DNA of 48,346 bases from Gnetum montanum (Eukaryota > Streptophyta > Gnetopsida > Gnetales > Gnetaceae): the NCBI GenBank assembly GCA_015680685.1, contig MNCI01015029.1, positions 1 to 48,346 of the forward strand, in the 5' to 3' direction. Below the pieces are notes generated by a model that made no database searches, was not told where the DNA came from, and was given only the letters and a program-made list of their open reading frames with translations. Numbering within the stretch: the first letter of the stretch is position 1; each line of letters starts with the position of its first letter. The position numbers were made by a program, and so were the translations under genes. This document shows positions 10,380 through 19,916 of this stretch, one piece after another.

Positions 10380-11815
10380 AGCATCATCACAACTAGATTC
10401 TAGAAGGAGATCAGGAAAAGTGCAGTAGGCACAAGAGAGAATAGAAGCACAAGGAAGAAATCATGTATGCTCTCAGGCTACTGCATGGAATGTTGCTAGA
10501 GAGTACGAGCAAGAGACATACCATCATGCATAGGAGACACTAGCCTAACAAGAGTAGCAATGAAGGAAGAACAAACATAGAACAAATCCCATATGAAGTC
10601 TAGGAATGTTTGGCACTTGATGTAAATTTTTTAACCTAAGATGGTTGATGAGCTTATTCAACATCATCTTAATTTCATCATCACTAAAGGTCTTGATTAC
10701 TATGAGGAGGAGGCCCATCCATTCTATGTGGTGCATCATCAACGATCACCCATTTTGAAGGTGGTCTAGATTGATGACTCCACCTATACACTTACTGACC
10801 ATGTCTTGGTGTAGGAAATCAACATGCCTATTGGTCCACAGAAAGAGTATTTTGTGACTATCACCTTAGATAAGAAAACATAGCTATTGATCAAGGTTCC
10901 TGAGGTGGATATTGATGAGACAAGATGGTCCTTTAACAACTTCAGCCCACAATGGAGAGTTCTCATCAAGGTAATTCACACAAATCTCCTAGCTATCATG
11001 CATCACACTCATGTGATTTCCTTTGCCCTTATGATCATGCTAGGTTTAGAGGGGGACTATTCATTGACTATCCCTACATTATCATGAGGTGAATGGAGAT
11101 GATCAGCTAAGATGTTGCTTTTGTTCCTTTCCCATCAACTGTGTCTACTCTTTTCAAGCACTGGCAAATCCCAAAACCTAAAGAGAAGGATGCCAAAGAG
11201 GTTCAAATTTTTGTTAAGGATCAACTTCCACATTTTGGGTGTGCATTCTACACCTAGTATGTTCATAGGAAAAATCTTAATAATCTCATATGGCTCCCAA
11301 ACCCACATGTCCTAGAAGATGACAGGAAAGCTAATTGGGATTAGTTTTATGGGCATCATTAGGAGATGTAGATTGGACCTATCAATCCTAGCTAGCAGCA
11401 ATAGTAGTTTGGAGATAATGCAACACTATTTTCCTACTTAGAGATAGTGGAGGATAGGTTGATTACTTACATGGATGCCATGTAATCTAAGATTGATCAC
11501 CATTTCAGATGAGTGAATAGGACTCTTGCCTACCTATCTGTGAATGTTCAATCATTGGGTAAATACTCATCTAAACATTTCTAGTCATTACATGGGTCCT
11601 TTGGTTTAGCAATGATGGAGGGTTTTACTAACCCCATGTTTGTTGAGATGACCACTTTGGTCCATGAGCTACATGTTGGACCATCAAGAATAGTCAAAAT
11701 GGATGAGCAACTAGTCACTTCAGTTAATTATATAGTCATGGTGATAGATTACATGCAAACTGATGATGCTCCAAATGAAGCTCAAGATAACATTACACTA
11801 AGATCTAGCTAGACA
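10380..11815 (+). pseudogene. decayed unrecognised transposon-type ORF, copy 1
   Basis: A coding past is suggested by long partly open stretches in shifting frames on the plus strand: EEEAHPFYVVHHQRSP (about 10700-10755), KVPEVDIDETRWSFNNF (about 10890-10940), then FVPFPSTVSTLFKHWQIPK (about 11125-11180) and a last open part at 11612-11809. The part from about 11370 resembles 17960-18410 in DNA and in reading (E-R-LI-YMDA versus EARIMVFIDA). The presence of two copies indicates a repetitive element. I do not recognise the protein family; a gag-like or accessory ORF of an LTR element is the most likely origin. Confidence 0.4.
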
Positions 11816-12958
11816 TTTGTGTCCATGTATACGTATTCAGTCATTGTTGCCTCTAATATTGCTTTTTGATGATATTTATGTATTTACATGGTCAATTACT
11901 GACACCTTTTTTGAAAAACTTAATACCATGATCTGATGGATGATTTTCTAGTTAAATTTATTTAATTATTTGGTATGTTATAGAAGTTTTGTGGAAAAAT
12001 TGAGCTTCAATTATATATGCTTCTAAATTGTGTGCTAGGATTATGTGTTTATAAGTATGGTTGTTGGTATTTCTTGGTAGATCATGTTATGTGACTTTGA
12101 GTTAGTGTTATTTGGTAGAACATGTTATGGCATTATGATGTTTAGTATGATATGCATGCTCTAGTGTATGGTTAGTAAGTATGCGTCTCATGCTTGTATA
12201 ACTTTATGGTTGTGATGTGGATGACTTATGAAGTTTATAGGGTAAATTAGTATTTTGATTGGATGCTCTAGGAGTGTGTTAAGAAGTGTGGATCTCTTGG
12301 AAGTAGTGAAGATGAGGAAACTAAATGGGGAAAGCTTAGAAATATATAATCCATAAATAAAGTGTTTTATATTTTGATTTATAAATAAACATAGTTCATT
12401 TTTCACTCTTCCCTCTTGATCATGCATATCAATTTTTTCTTACATTTCTTGATTTTTGTAATTTCTAGAATACTTAGAAGCTAGTGGTAGGTAAGCTATT
12501 GGTTGAGAGGTTCATTTTGGGGTTTTGATAATCTAAAACTTCATTGGAAGCATTTTGATGGTTTATTTTTTGGTTTTTGGTTTCTATTTTTCAGGAGCTT
12601 GAAGTTGAGATTGATGTTTTTACCTATTCTTTGTTTTGGACAATTTGATTTTTGTGCATGGTTGTGGAAATGTGATTAAGAAATTTAGGACTTATATGGT
12701 TTGAATTTGTGTGATGATGTAAATGGTGTATGTGTGATTTTGGTATTACTGTATGGTGTATGATCTTAAATTTGTAATGATATATTATAGAAACAATATG
12801 CATCATTCTTAGGAACATGTTTTATTTTCTCTTACCAAGAAATGCAAGTCACATGTAGGTGACATGCATAACACATTCTAAAAAATAGAAACTATGAGAT
12901 ACATGTGTATCTCAATGTAGTTGTAGGTATATTAGAGAAAATAGTTCTAGTTCCCTAT
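11816..12958. other. AT-rich spacer, nothing recognised
   Basis: The segment has T-rich and G/T-rich runs (for example repeated GTTATG and TGGTAG phrases at 12060-12180) but no coding motifs, RNA genes or clear repeats. The small minus-strand open frames here are compositional. Confidence 0.4.
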
Positions 12959-13500
12959 GAGCATGGAAGACCTCATAGTTAGAAGTTGAAGCATATTCGA
13001 AAACAATGCTAGTGACATGCATATCAAAATTTAGTCGTAGACTACCAAAAAGAAACAATGCCAATGTCCTAAAACTATGAATTTTCTCGCAGTCAATATC
13101 CAAGAATTCAATGAAAATAGTGCTAGAGACATGTGACTCGCATTCCTCTCATATTTCAAATTTTCAGCCATGTGATGCACTACAACATGCATGTATTTGT
13201 AGTGCTAGTGCACTGCAAGCATGGAAGACATCACACTAATAGTGCATTGTGAGCATGGAATACCTTGGAGTTAGAAGTCAAAAATTATTTGAAAATAGTG
13301 CTTGTGATATGTGGCTCATAGTTTAGTCATAGATTTTCCAAAGCCAAAAGTGATAGTATCCTGTGACCATGAATTTTCTTGTAGTCATTATCTGAAAATT
13401 CAATAAAAATTGTGCTGGAGACATGCAACTTGCATTCCTCTTACATTTCAAAATTATATCAATGCAATGCACTACAACATGCATGTACTCACAATGTGAG
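12959..13500. repeat. tandem duplication with a 292-bp period
   Basis: Unit 1 starts at 12959 (GAGCATGGAAGACCTC) and unit 2 at 13251 (GAGCATGGAATACCTTG). Both run through matched landmarks: CATAGTTAGAAGT versus GGAGTTAGAAGT, AACTATGAATTTTCTYG versus GACCATGAATTTTCTTG, CTCGCATTCCTCTCATATTTC versus CTTGCATTCCTCTTACATTTC, and CACTACAACATGCATGTA. A further partial GCAAGCATGGAAGACATCAC block sits at about 13216. It is an old satellite-like duplication. Confidence 0.7.
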
Positions 13501-13510
13501 TGAATAGTGT

Positions 13511-14189
13511 GAGGTCATGTAGGCCTCATCATCTCGTAGTCCAACACAATACATTAAGGGTTCAAATCACAAATATAATAAGGGGTATGAGGATTCTAAA
13601 GTAGAGGTACTCTAGTTATGATCTATATGCCATACTATAAAATATAATTCCTATACTAACTTCTTCATTAAAAAATACAATGAAATCATATTATTCTTCA
13701 TTCATTTATTTCAAATTTAAAATAGTTATCTCAAATAATTTAAGATATTTTGAGTGAAAAGACAAAAGTGGAAAATTAACTAGCCAACCTACAATATAGT
13801 TGCCTTTTATTGAATGCTATGACATGAATTCTAGATCATATTCTTCAAGCACTACTACTTACATTGCTAATATAAAACTTCCATAAGAATTTTCCAAAAT
13901 TTACTTCAATATATTTAGTGAGTAATGTTGAGTACATCACACTATCACTATGTCCACCAAGTATTTACACCACTACTACCCATTACTATGTCAATAAAAT
14001 GCATTATTATCTTAGTTAATTGAGGTGTAAATTAATAGATTGGTATCAGAGCTAGGTTGAATTAATTATTTAGTGTCTGATATTCTTAAGTGCATTAAGA
14101 TGGTGAGTATTGCTAAGGACAGTGAAGAAATATAAGAGTTTAATGATAGCAACTATAGTTGTTAAAAGCTTACAATGAAAGCTCCAGTA
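13511..14189 (+). other. decayed 5' end of an LTR retrotransposon with tRNA-iMet-type primer site
   Basis: TGGTATCAGAGC at 14041-14052 is the classical primer binding site complementary to the 3' end of plant initiator tRNA-Met, used by many Ty1/copia and some Ty3/gypsy elements. About 50-100 bases later a gag-like start is readable: EEFNDSNYS then KLTMKA, resembling the KFNG-NY-W-KLKMQA opening of copia gag. The upstream 450 bases may be the LTR, but I cannot see its 5' end or a second copy. The 3' side passes into the satellite at about 14190. Confidence 0.5.
14041..14052 (+). other. primer binding site (initiator tRNA-Met type)
   Basis: TGGTATCAGAGC matches the standard plant initiator tRNA-Met primer binding site exactly, on the plus strand. 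It is the only clear remnant of its element. Confidence 0.65.
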
Positions 14190-14765
14190 GGGACTATGGG
14201 AGGATGCTACAGTTGCTTGCAGTTTACCTATATGTTTCTACCATATGATCCTCTACGTTTTGAAATCCATAATCTCTAACCAATTCTTCCCTTTTGGAAG
14301 ATTTTAATGCATTTGGATTGATCTTTGACCTTCCAAATGATCCTCTCCCTACTAATAGAATCAAATTACAAGTACTTTTTTCCTCCTAGAAAGTTTAAGT
14401 GTCTTCTAGTTGGGACTGCAGGAGGGTGCTAAACATACTAGCTTGCAGTTTACCTATACCCTACTTCCAATGGATCATTTACAATCCAAAAGCCATGATC
14501 TCCTAGCAATGCTTCACAACTAGAAGGTCTTAATGCCTTCTAGATGACCCTATCCTTCTGATAGCATCAAATTACAAGGAATTTTCCCCTTCTAGAAGCT
14601 CTATGTACCTTCTAGTTAGGACTATAGGAGGATGCTAGATGCACTAGCTGATACTTTACCTAGACCCTACCTCTAGTAGATCCTCTATCTTCCAAAAGCC
14701 ATGATCTCCAAGTAATTATTTACAACTTCAACCTCTTAATGCCTTCTACATGATCTTCTACCTTC
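14190..14765. repeat. satellite A, left block (monomer about 206-228 bp)
   Basis: The recurring landmark GGGACTRYRGGAGGRTGCTA is at about 14191, 14413 and 14620, with AAAAGCCATGATCTCC at 14488 and 14694 and GCATCAAATTACAAG between. The right block (17303-17960) has the same landmarks. The array is interrupted by the LTR element at 14771-17297. Monomers are diverged and one on the right is shortened (133 bp). Confidence 0.75.
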
Positions 14766-14770
14766 TGGAT
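14766..14770. repeat. target-site duplication TGGAT (left)
   Basis: TGGAT here is repeated at 17298-17302, directly flanking the element at 14771-17297. Five base pairs is the usual LTR-retrotransposon duplication. Removing the element plus one TGGAT restores a 222-bp spacing between satellite landmarks. Confidence 0.75.
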
Positions 14771-15110
14771 TGGTGCAGGGGTATTGCACCTTGATAGACC
14801 CCTATAGGCCCAATCCACAACTTCCAAGCAGATTTAGCATAGAAAGTAAGAAAAACATAATAAAATAGAGAAAATAATACTTATATTAAGAAATTTATCA
14901 CATACATAGAAAATACATCAAAGATGAGGAGCCAAGCTCAACTCACAACTCTCCCAAGGATCTTATAGGTCACACTTGTCCCCTCTCAATCCTCAATTGC
15001 TCACAATGGAGCCCAAGCTCAAGATAAGACACTTATAAAAGATTCTCCTAATCTTTCTCAAGTGCTCTCACTTGCTTCTCACACAACGTCCTTGCACAAG
15101 CTCTCTCCTT
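14771..15110 (-). repeat. 3' LTR of E4, truncated
   Basis: This stretch matches 16320-16660 and then diverges abruptly at about 15110. Some 630 bp of the LTR, its promoter-side part on the minus strand, are missing. An internal deletion at this junction is the simplest explanation. Confidence 0.7.
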
Positions 15111-15188
15111 GCATAAGCTATACTATTTCAATAGCCATCTTCATCAAGCAATTTACCATTATTAATATTTCTCTTACTAACAATGACA

Positions 15189-16111
15189 TCAAAAGTCACA
15201 ATGACTTTCAATCTCATCACAAGCATCACAATGATCATGATGCTCATCATTACCATTGAACAAACCACTACCATGTTGAAGTGAAAACCTAGCATCCATC
15301 ACACTAGCTTCAACATGAGAGACATTACTACCATCAACAAGATAAAGGTCATCCTTACCTACCTCTTCATGGCTTCTCCCATCCATCTTTGATTCAATTT
15401 GATCTTCAACATGTGGTTGTCTAATCTCATAAAATTTTTAAGGTCCAAGATTCCAAAGAGGACTTCCTAGTTCCAATGGTTTCTCCTCTTTAATAGAATC
15501 ATCAAAAAGTTATTCATCCCACTTTGAAAGCACCAACTCAAAAGGTAAACTCTCCTCCATATTTTTAACATCGGTCTTATCAAAAACATCATTAAAGCAA
15601 TTATNACTCATGAGATAGTCTCAACTTGACTTAGAATCTCCTTTCCCTTGCTCCAAGGTGTAGAAAAATTTAGAAAAGAATGAATATCATACCTTCTAGT
15701 GCTACCCTTGATCCTCCTTGTAGAGCTTCCTTTATCATCTCCACTCCTTTGGCTTTGATCTTTCACCTCCCATGACTCATGAGGTAGGAAATCTTCTTGA
15801 TCAACAACATACATCATCTTGGATTTTGAAGATCTCTTGGTCCCTTTTATGAAGCTCTTTGTTCCATTTCTTGAAATCCTCGAGTATTGAGCACTCCCTT
15901 GCTTAATAAGATATATTTGAGAACTCCTTTTCTCATTGATCTCTACTTCATCAGATCCTTCATCTTCCTTTCCTTCTTGATGGCTAGAAGATATTCTATT
16001 AATTCTCCTCAAAATATTTCCCATGTTGTTCTTGAATTTCTCCATATCCCTTCTTGAATTTTTTGAAAAATTTTGATGCTTGTGGACCTTTACTTCTTGC
16101 ATTTCAGTCAT
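15189..16111 (-). pseudogene. gag-like remnant of E4
   Basis: The minus strand reads MTEMQEVKVHKHQNF from 16111 through a Lys/Arg-rich, low-complexity region to about 15608. It then continues in broken frames to about 15189, including EESLPFELVLSKWDE and LELGSPLWNLGP. The composition and position after the primer site fit an LTR-element gag or gag leader. I see no zinc knuckle, protease or RT. The N at 15605 interrupts the reading. Confidence 0.45.
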
Positions 16112-16304
16112 AAAAGCTTTAAAGGGGTCCTTAAACTCCTAAAGCTCTTGTCTAAGATCTTAATATATCTTCTTCTTTAGATTCATACTTGAAGAAAGAA
16201 GAATGATATCCAAAATTAAATATATAGATATCCACAACAATGTTCCTTTCATTCAAATAAAACACTAAGCTTCAACATAGAAGTGCAGAAACCTCCAAAC
16301 CCTT

Positions 16305-16316
16305 GCTCTAATACCA
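16305..16316 (-). other. primer binding site of E4 (tRNA-Met type, one mismatch)
   Basis: The minus strand reads TGGTATTAGAGC, one transition away from the canonical TGGTATCAGAGC. It begins four bases inside the right LTR, as expected for a 5' LTR/primer-site junction. Confidence 0.75.
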
Positions 16317-16319
16317 ATC

Positions 16320-17297
16320 TGGAGCAAGTGTGTTGCACCTTGATAGATCCCTATAGGCCCAATCCACAACTTTCAAGAAAATTTAGATTAGAAAGTGAGA
16401 AAAACACAATAAAATAGAGAAAATAATACTTATATTGAGAAATTTTTTAAATACATAGAAAATACATCAAAGATGAGGAGCCAAGCTCAACTCACAACTC
16501 TCCCAAGGATCTTAGAGGTCACACGTGTTTCCTCTCAATCCTCAATTATTCACAATGGAGGCAAAGATCAAGACAAGACACTTATAAGAGATTCTCCTAA
16601 TTACTCTTAAGTTCTCTCCCTTGTCTCTTACTCAACTTTATTGCAAAAGCTCTCCTTCCTCAAGTGCTCTCTCTCTTGCTCTCTATTGGGATGTTTCGCC
16701 TTCAGCATTTGCACTTTAGCCCTTGGCATTTTAGCACTTATAATGGTGAAATACATCAATATTCATAAGAAACTAGAAGGTAAAAATCCTAGAAACCTTT
16801 TTTCAACTCAACTTAAGGTTCCCAAGTCTTCTCACCTTTTCCTTGGCTATTTCCATCTTACTTTGGTTGTTTCCATCTTGCTTTCACTAGTTTTTGAATT
16901 GGAACGAGTATTTTCAGAAGTTTCCCCATGCATTTGGATTGTCTCTAGCTTCATGTAGACATCGTCTATGAAAGCCCTACTTACATTAGAGACATCTACT
17001 ATTTTTAGTAAATTTCTTTACTTCAAGGGAGATGTCTTTGGAAAGATATCTTTCTTTCTAGGGAGATGTCTCGTTTACAAGTGCCAAAAATAAAACTGCT
17101 AGTTTTGATGTTGGATGCCTCTAGATACCTTCCAAAAAGTCCCCATATATCCTAGAACCTTCTCAATTCATCAAAATGAGCCAAAACAAACCTCCAAACA
17201 TGCCAAAAATCCTAGAATCATCACCAAAAAATCAACTCAAAAAGGCACATAGTATGTAGGGTAGAACAAGGGGATTAGAAGAGGTATCCCTACATCA
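16320..17297 (-). repeat. 5' LTR of E4, full length
   Basis: This is a 978-bp LTR in minus orientation. Its left end TGGAGCAAGTGTGTTGCACC corresponds to TGGTGCAGGGGTATTGCACC at 14771, and its right end is CCCTACATCA. The plus-strand open frame at 16641-16958 lies entirely within it and is not a gene. Confidence 0.75.
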
Positions 17298-17302
17298 TGG
17301 AT
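17298..17302. repeat. target-site duplication TGGAT (right)
   Basis: Partner of 14766-14770. Confidence 0.75.
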
Positions 17303-17960
17303 GATCTTCTTCCTTTTCGTAGAATCAAATTACAATTTTCCCTTCTAGAAGATCTATGTGCCTTCTGGTTTAGACTATAGGAGGGTGCTAGATGCACTAG
17401 GTCACAGTTTACCTAGAATTTGCATTTGGATGACCTTGTGTCTTCTAGAAGCCAAGATCTTGGAGCAATTATACCCTTTTGGAAGGTATGTATGCCTTTC
17501 AGTAGGGACTGCGTGAGGGTGCCCATCACACTACCTTGAAATTTAGCTAGAGTTTGCAACTAGGTGATCCTCTATGTTCCAAAAGCCATAGTCTCCGAGA
17601 AATTATTCAAAACTGGAAGGTCTTAATGCCTTCCAAGTGATCTTTAACCTTCTGAATGATCCTCTCCCTTCTAGTAGCATCAAATTACAAGTAATTTTTC
17701 ACTTCTAGAATGCCTTTGTACCTTTCAGTTTAGACTGCAAGATGGTGTTAGATGCACTGGCTCACAATTTACCTAGACCCTACTTCTAGTTGATCTTCTA
17801 CCTTTCAGATGTCATGATCTCCAAGTAATTATTCAGAACTAGAAGGTCTTAATGCCTTCTAGATCATCTTCCACCTTCTGGATGACCCTCTAACTTCCAT
17901 TAGCATCAAATTACAAGAAATTTTTCCCTTCTAGAAGGTCAATGTTCCATCTATGTTTAA
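17303..17960. repeat. satellite A, right block
   Basis: The satellite resumes with CGTAGAATCAAATTAC and continues through landmarks at about 17372 (AGACTATAGGAGGGTGCTAG), 17504 (GGGACTGCGTGAGGGTGCCC) and 17732 (TAGACTGCAAGATGGTGTTA). The spacings of 132 and 228 bp show one shortened monomer. It ends near 17960 where the ORF remnant begins. Confidence 0.75.
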
Positions 17961-18410
17961 CAGAATGGTGAAGGTGATCAACACCATGTTATCTATGTTC
18001 ATCCACAATAATAGTAATACTTTGGAAATGGAGCTACCATTTTTTAGTACTTAGAGGCAATGGAGGCAAGGATAATGGTATTCATTGATGCATTAGAGTC
18101 TCGAATGCATCAAGATTTTAACCACTTAGAAAGGAGACAAATATATTTTCCCATCAACTATATAAAACTAGCTAAATATACATTTCAACAATTGAGGGAA
18201 ATGCATAGAGACATTACTTTAGGAGAACTGGTGGATGACATTCCCAATCTTGAGTTGATGGTCATGGCCACACCGAAGCACACAAAAGAGTCAAGACCAT
18301 CGAATAACCCTATTGAGCAAGTTGATGACATAGTGAGTGAGCATGATTTCATGTACACTAGTGTTATAGAAGCAATGGAGGAGGATACCCATGTGGAGGA
18401 TGGTGAATAG
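17960..18410 (+). pseudogene. unrecognised transposon-type ORF remnant, copy 2
   Basis: The open part 18060-18407 encodes MEARIMVFIDALESRM through RRQIYFPINYIKLAKYTFQQ to an acidic C terminus (about 116 residues). DNA and protein resemble 11370-11815; for example AATAGTAATACTTTGGAAAT versus AATAGTAGTTTGGAGATAAT, each followed by a TTAGAG block and EAMEARI versus EIVEDRL. The sequence upstream is satellite, so only the 3' end of the ORF is left. The family is not recognised. Confidence 0.45.
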
Positions 18411-18729
18411 AGTCCTTGTTAACTCTTTTTTTGTTTCTTTTAAAATCCATGTACATCATTATGGTTTTTTAAACAATCGATCAACTCTTGTTTGACTATT
18501 TATCATGTTTTTTTATCATCTAGTACGTTATTTTTGTATAGAATAATTTGGTGCAAGGTAATTAAAGTTAAAGAGTTTGGCTATTTCTATATTTTCTAAT
18601 ATTTAATTTTTTCTATTGAAATAATTTCAAAAATGTCATAGACAATGAAATTACTTTATCATAGCCATGTAAAATGTTCTTTATATTCATCATTAATGAA
18701 GTTGTAAGCATAATTTTCAATCCAAGTTG
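18411..18729. other. AT-rich spacer, nothing recognised
   Basis: The segment is T-rich with no coding motif or clear repeat. It separates the ORF remnant from satellite B. Confidence 0.35.
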
Positions 18730-18942
18730 ATAATATGTGTAGCCTAATTTTTGTCTTAAGTCATGCTAAAGCATGCAACTTGCATGTACTTCTAGTCTAA
18801 TTGTTTTCTTAAGTCATGCAAATCATCAATACTATTTTATTCTCCTTCAAACCATCACACTCATGTAGATTGCATCCCCTTGCATTGATAAAAAGTGGTT
18901 TCTATTTGGAATTGTGATAACATTGAAATTATAGTTTAGTAG
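18730..18942. repeat. satellite B, left part (monomer about 115 bp)
   Basis: The anchor CATGTAGATTGCATCCCC at 18862 matches anchors at 26020 and 26230 and weaker ones at 26344 and 26460. The last five bases, AGTAG (18938-18942), form the left target duplication of E2. Confidence 0.7.
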
Positions 18943-19771
18943 TGATGGGATGCGATATCATGGCCCTTGCAATATTGCGTACGCAATATCACGTCTTCCC
19001 CTACAATATCGCGTATGTGATATTGCAATGCATCGTCATATCTATAAATAAGAGGTTGCTATCCCTTGTTTCCTCATTCTAGGCCTAGATCATAGCTAAA
19101 CTCTAGCAATTTTTCCACTCCAAAGATAGATTAATTTCCATGTGCCCATAGTAGGAACTCCAGAGTGAATAGATCTTTATTCAAGCAGACATTGTACCTA
19201 AACACAAGTTTGTGTACGGCAATAAAGATGAGCTTCTTGGATAAACCTTGTAGTGCATGGAATAGGCTAATTAGGAATTTTATTTACTGTTATTTATTAT
19301 CTATTATTTACATGTTTTATTAGTTATTACATCTTTCTCAACCCTTCTCTCCTAGCTAAGTGCCTCAGTACGACCACTTCGAGCACATGTGTTACGCTTG
19401 GTGATCCTAGTAATGATTAGCATTTGATAGCCAAGGTTGTATCGGTTCAGGGTGTGTACGGTAAGTGGGAAGGGATGCTAACACTAGGTTAATTCAGACT
19501 TAGTTCATTAGTTAAAGTTAGTAATTAGTCTCTCTACCCTTCACCTTGTTAGCATAGGAGACAAAAACATAAAAAGACATAAAAATCATATACCTCAGAC
19601 TTACTTAACCACACACTATGACAACTACAAGTAAGTTTGGAAAGACAACGAATGATTAACCCTAAGTGTTCCATGAGGCATGTAGGCACTTAGTCTGTGG
19701 AGTTCGACCAGATCGCGCGTGCTATGCTCATATTCATATGGTTGAGTGTAGGGGTACCTCGCCACTCATCA
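18943..19771 (+). repeat. 5' LTR of E2
   Basis: The LTR is 829 bp. It has a U3 palindrome array (18953-19027), TATAAATA at 19043-19050, a hairpin-prone ACACAAGTTTGTGT just before the polyadenylation signal AATAAA at 19221-19226, and a GCTTGGTGATCC unit of the tandem repeat seen in E1. It ends ...GTACCTCGCCACTCATCA. Confidence 0.9.
18953..19050 (+). promoter_or_regulatory. E2 5' LTR promoter, decayed palindromes and TATA box
   Basis: ATATTGCGTACGCAATAT at about 18972-18989 is a perfect 18-bp palindrome that differs from the E1 version by a C-to-T and the mirror G-to-A change. A second, less symmetric copy lies at about 19005-19027 (AATATCGCGTATGTGATATT). TATAAATA is at 19043-19050. The changes are those expected from deamination of methylated CpG. 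Confidence 0.7.
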
Positions 19772-19772
19772 T

Positions 19773-19790
19773 TGGTGCCGTTGTCAAGGA
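19773..19790 (+). other. primer binding site, tRNA-Asp type
   Basis: TGGTGCCGTTGTCAAGGA directly follows the LTR (one T between). It resembles the Athila-lineage primer site TGGCGCCGTTGCCGGGGA, complementary to the 3' end of plant tRNA-Asp, with changes of transition type. The E3 primer site on the minus strand (47666-47683) is the same type. Confidence 0.8.
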
Positions 19791-19916
19791 CTAAGTATTT
19801 GTGCACTAAGTAGAACATAGGAAATCACTCACATCATTTGGAGCTTAAAAGAACCTTAGGATTAATTAAAAGAAAAGAAATTATATAATGGTTAATTAGC
19901 ACATTGATAAATAACA

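Larger units (their letters stand above)
14771..17297 (-). mobile_element. E4: minus-strand LTR element without pol, inserted in satellite A
   Basis: The direct repeats are 14771 to about 15110 (truncated) and 16320-17297 (full LTR, 978 bp). They share GTTGCACCTTGATAG, CCCTATAGGCCCAATCCACAA and GATGAGGAGCCAAGCTCAAC. The ends are TGG...CATCA and the target duplication is TGGAT. The reverse complement of a tRNA-Met primer site lies just inside the right LTR (16305-16316), which fixes the minus orientation. Inside is only a gag-like remnant and no polymerase, so the copy is non-autonomous or internally deleted. An N at 15605 lies in the interior. Confidence 0.8.

Noticed and set aside
12959-13500. 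Possible CRISPR-like direct repeats
   Set aside because: The period is about 292 bp with diverged full-length units, not short identical repeats with unique spacers; the genome is eukaryotic.
13556-13575. GGGTTCAAATC as a tRNA T-arm
   Set aside because: No matching acceptor, D or anticodon arms could be laid out around it.
16641-16958. Plus-strand open frame of 105 codons with a hydrophobic start
   Set aside because: It lies wholly inside the minus-strand 5' LTR of E4 and is explained by LTR sequence.
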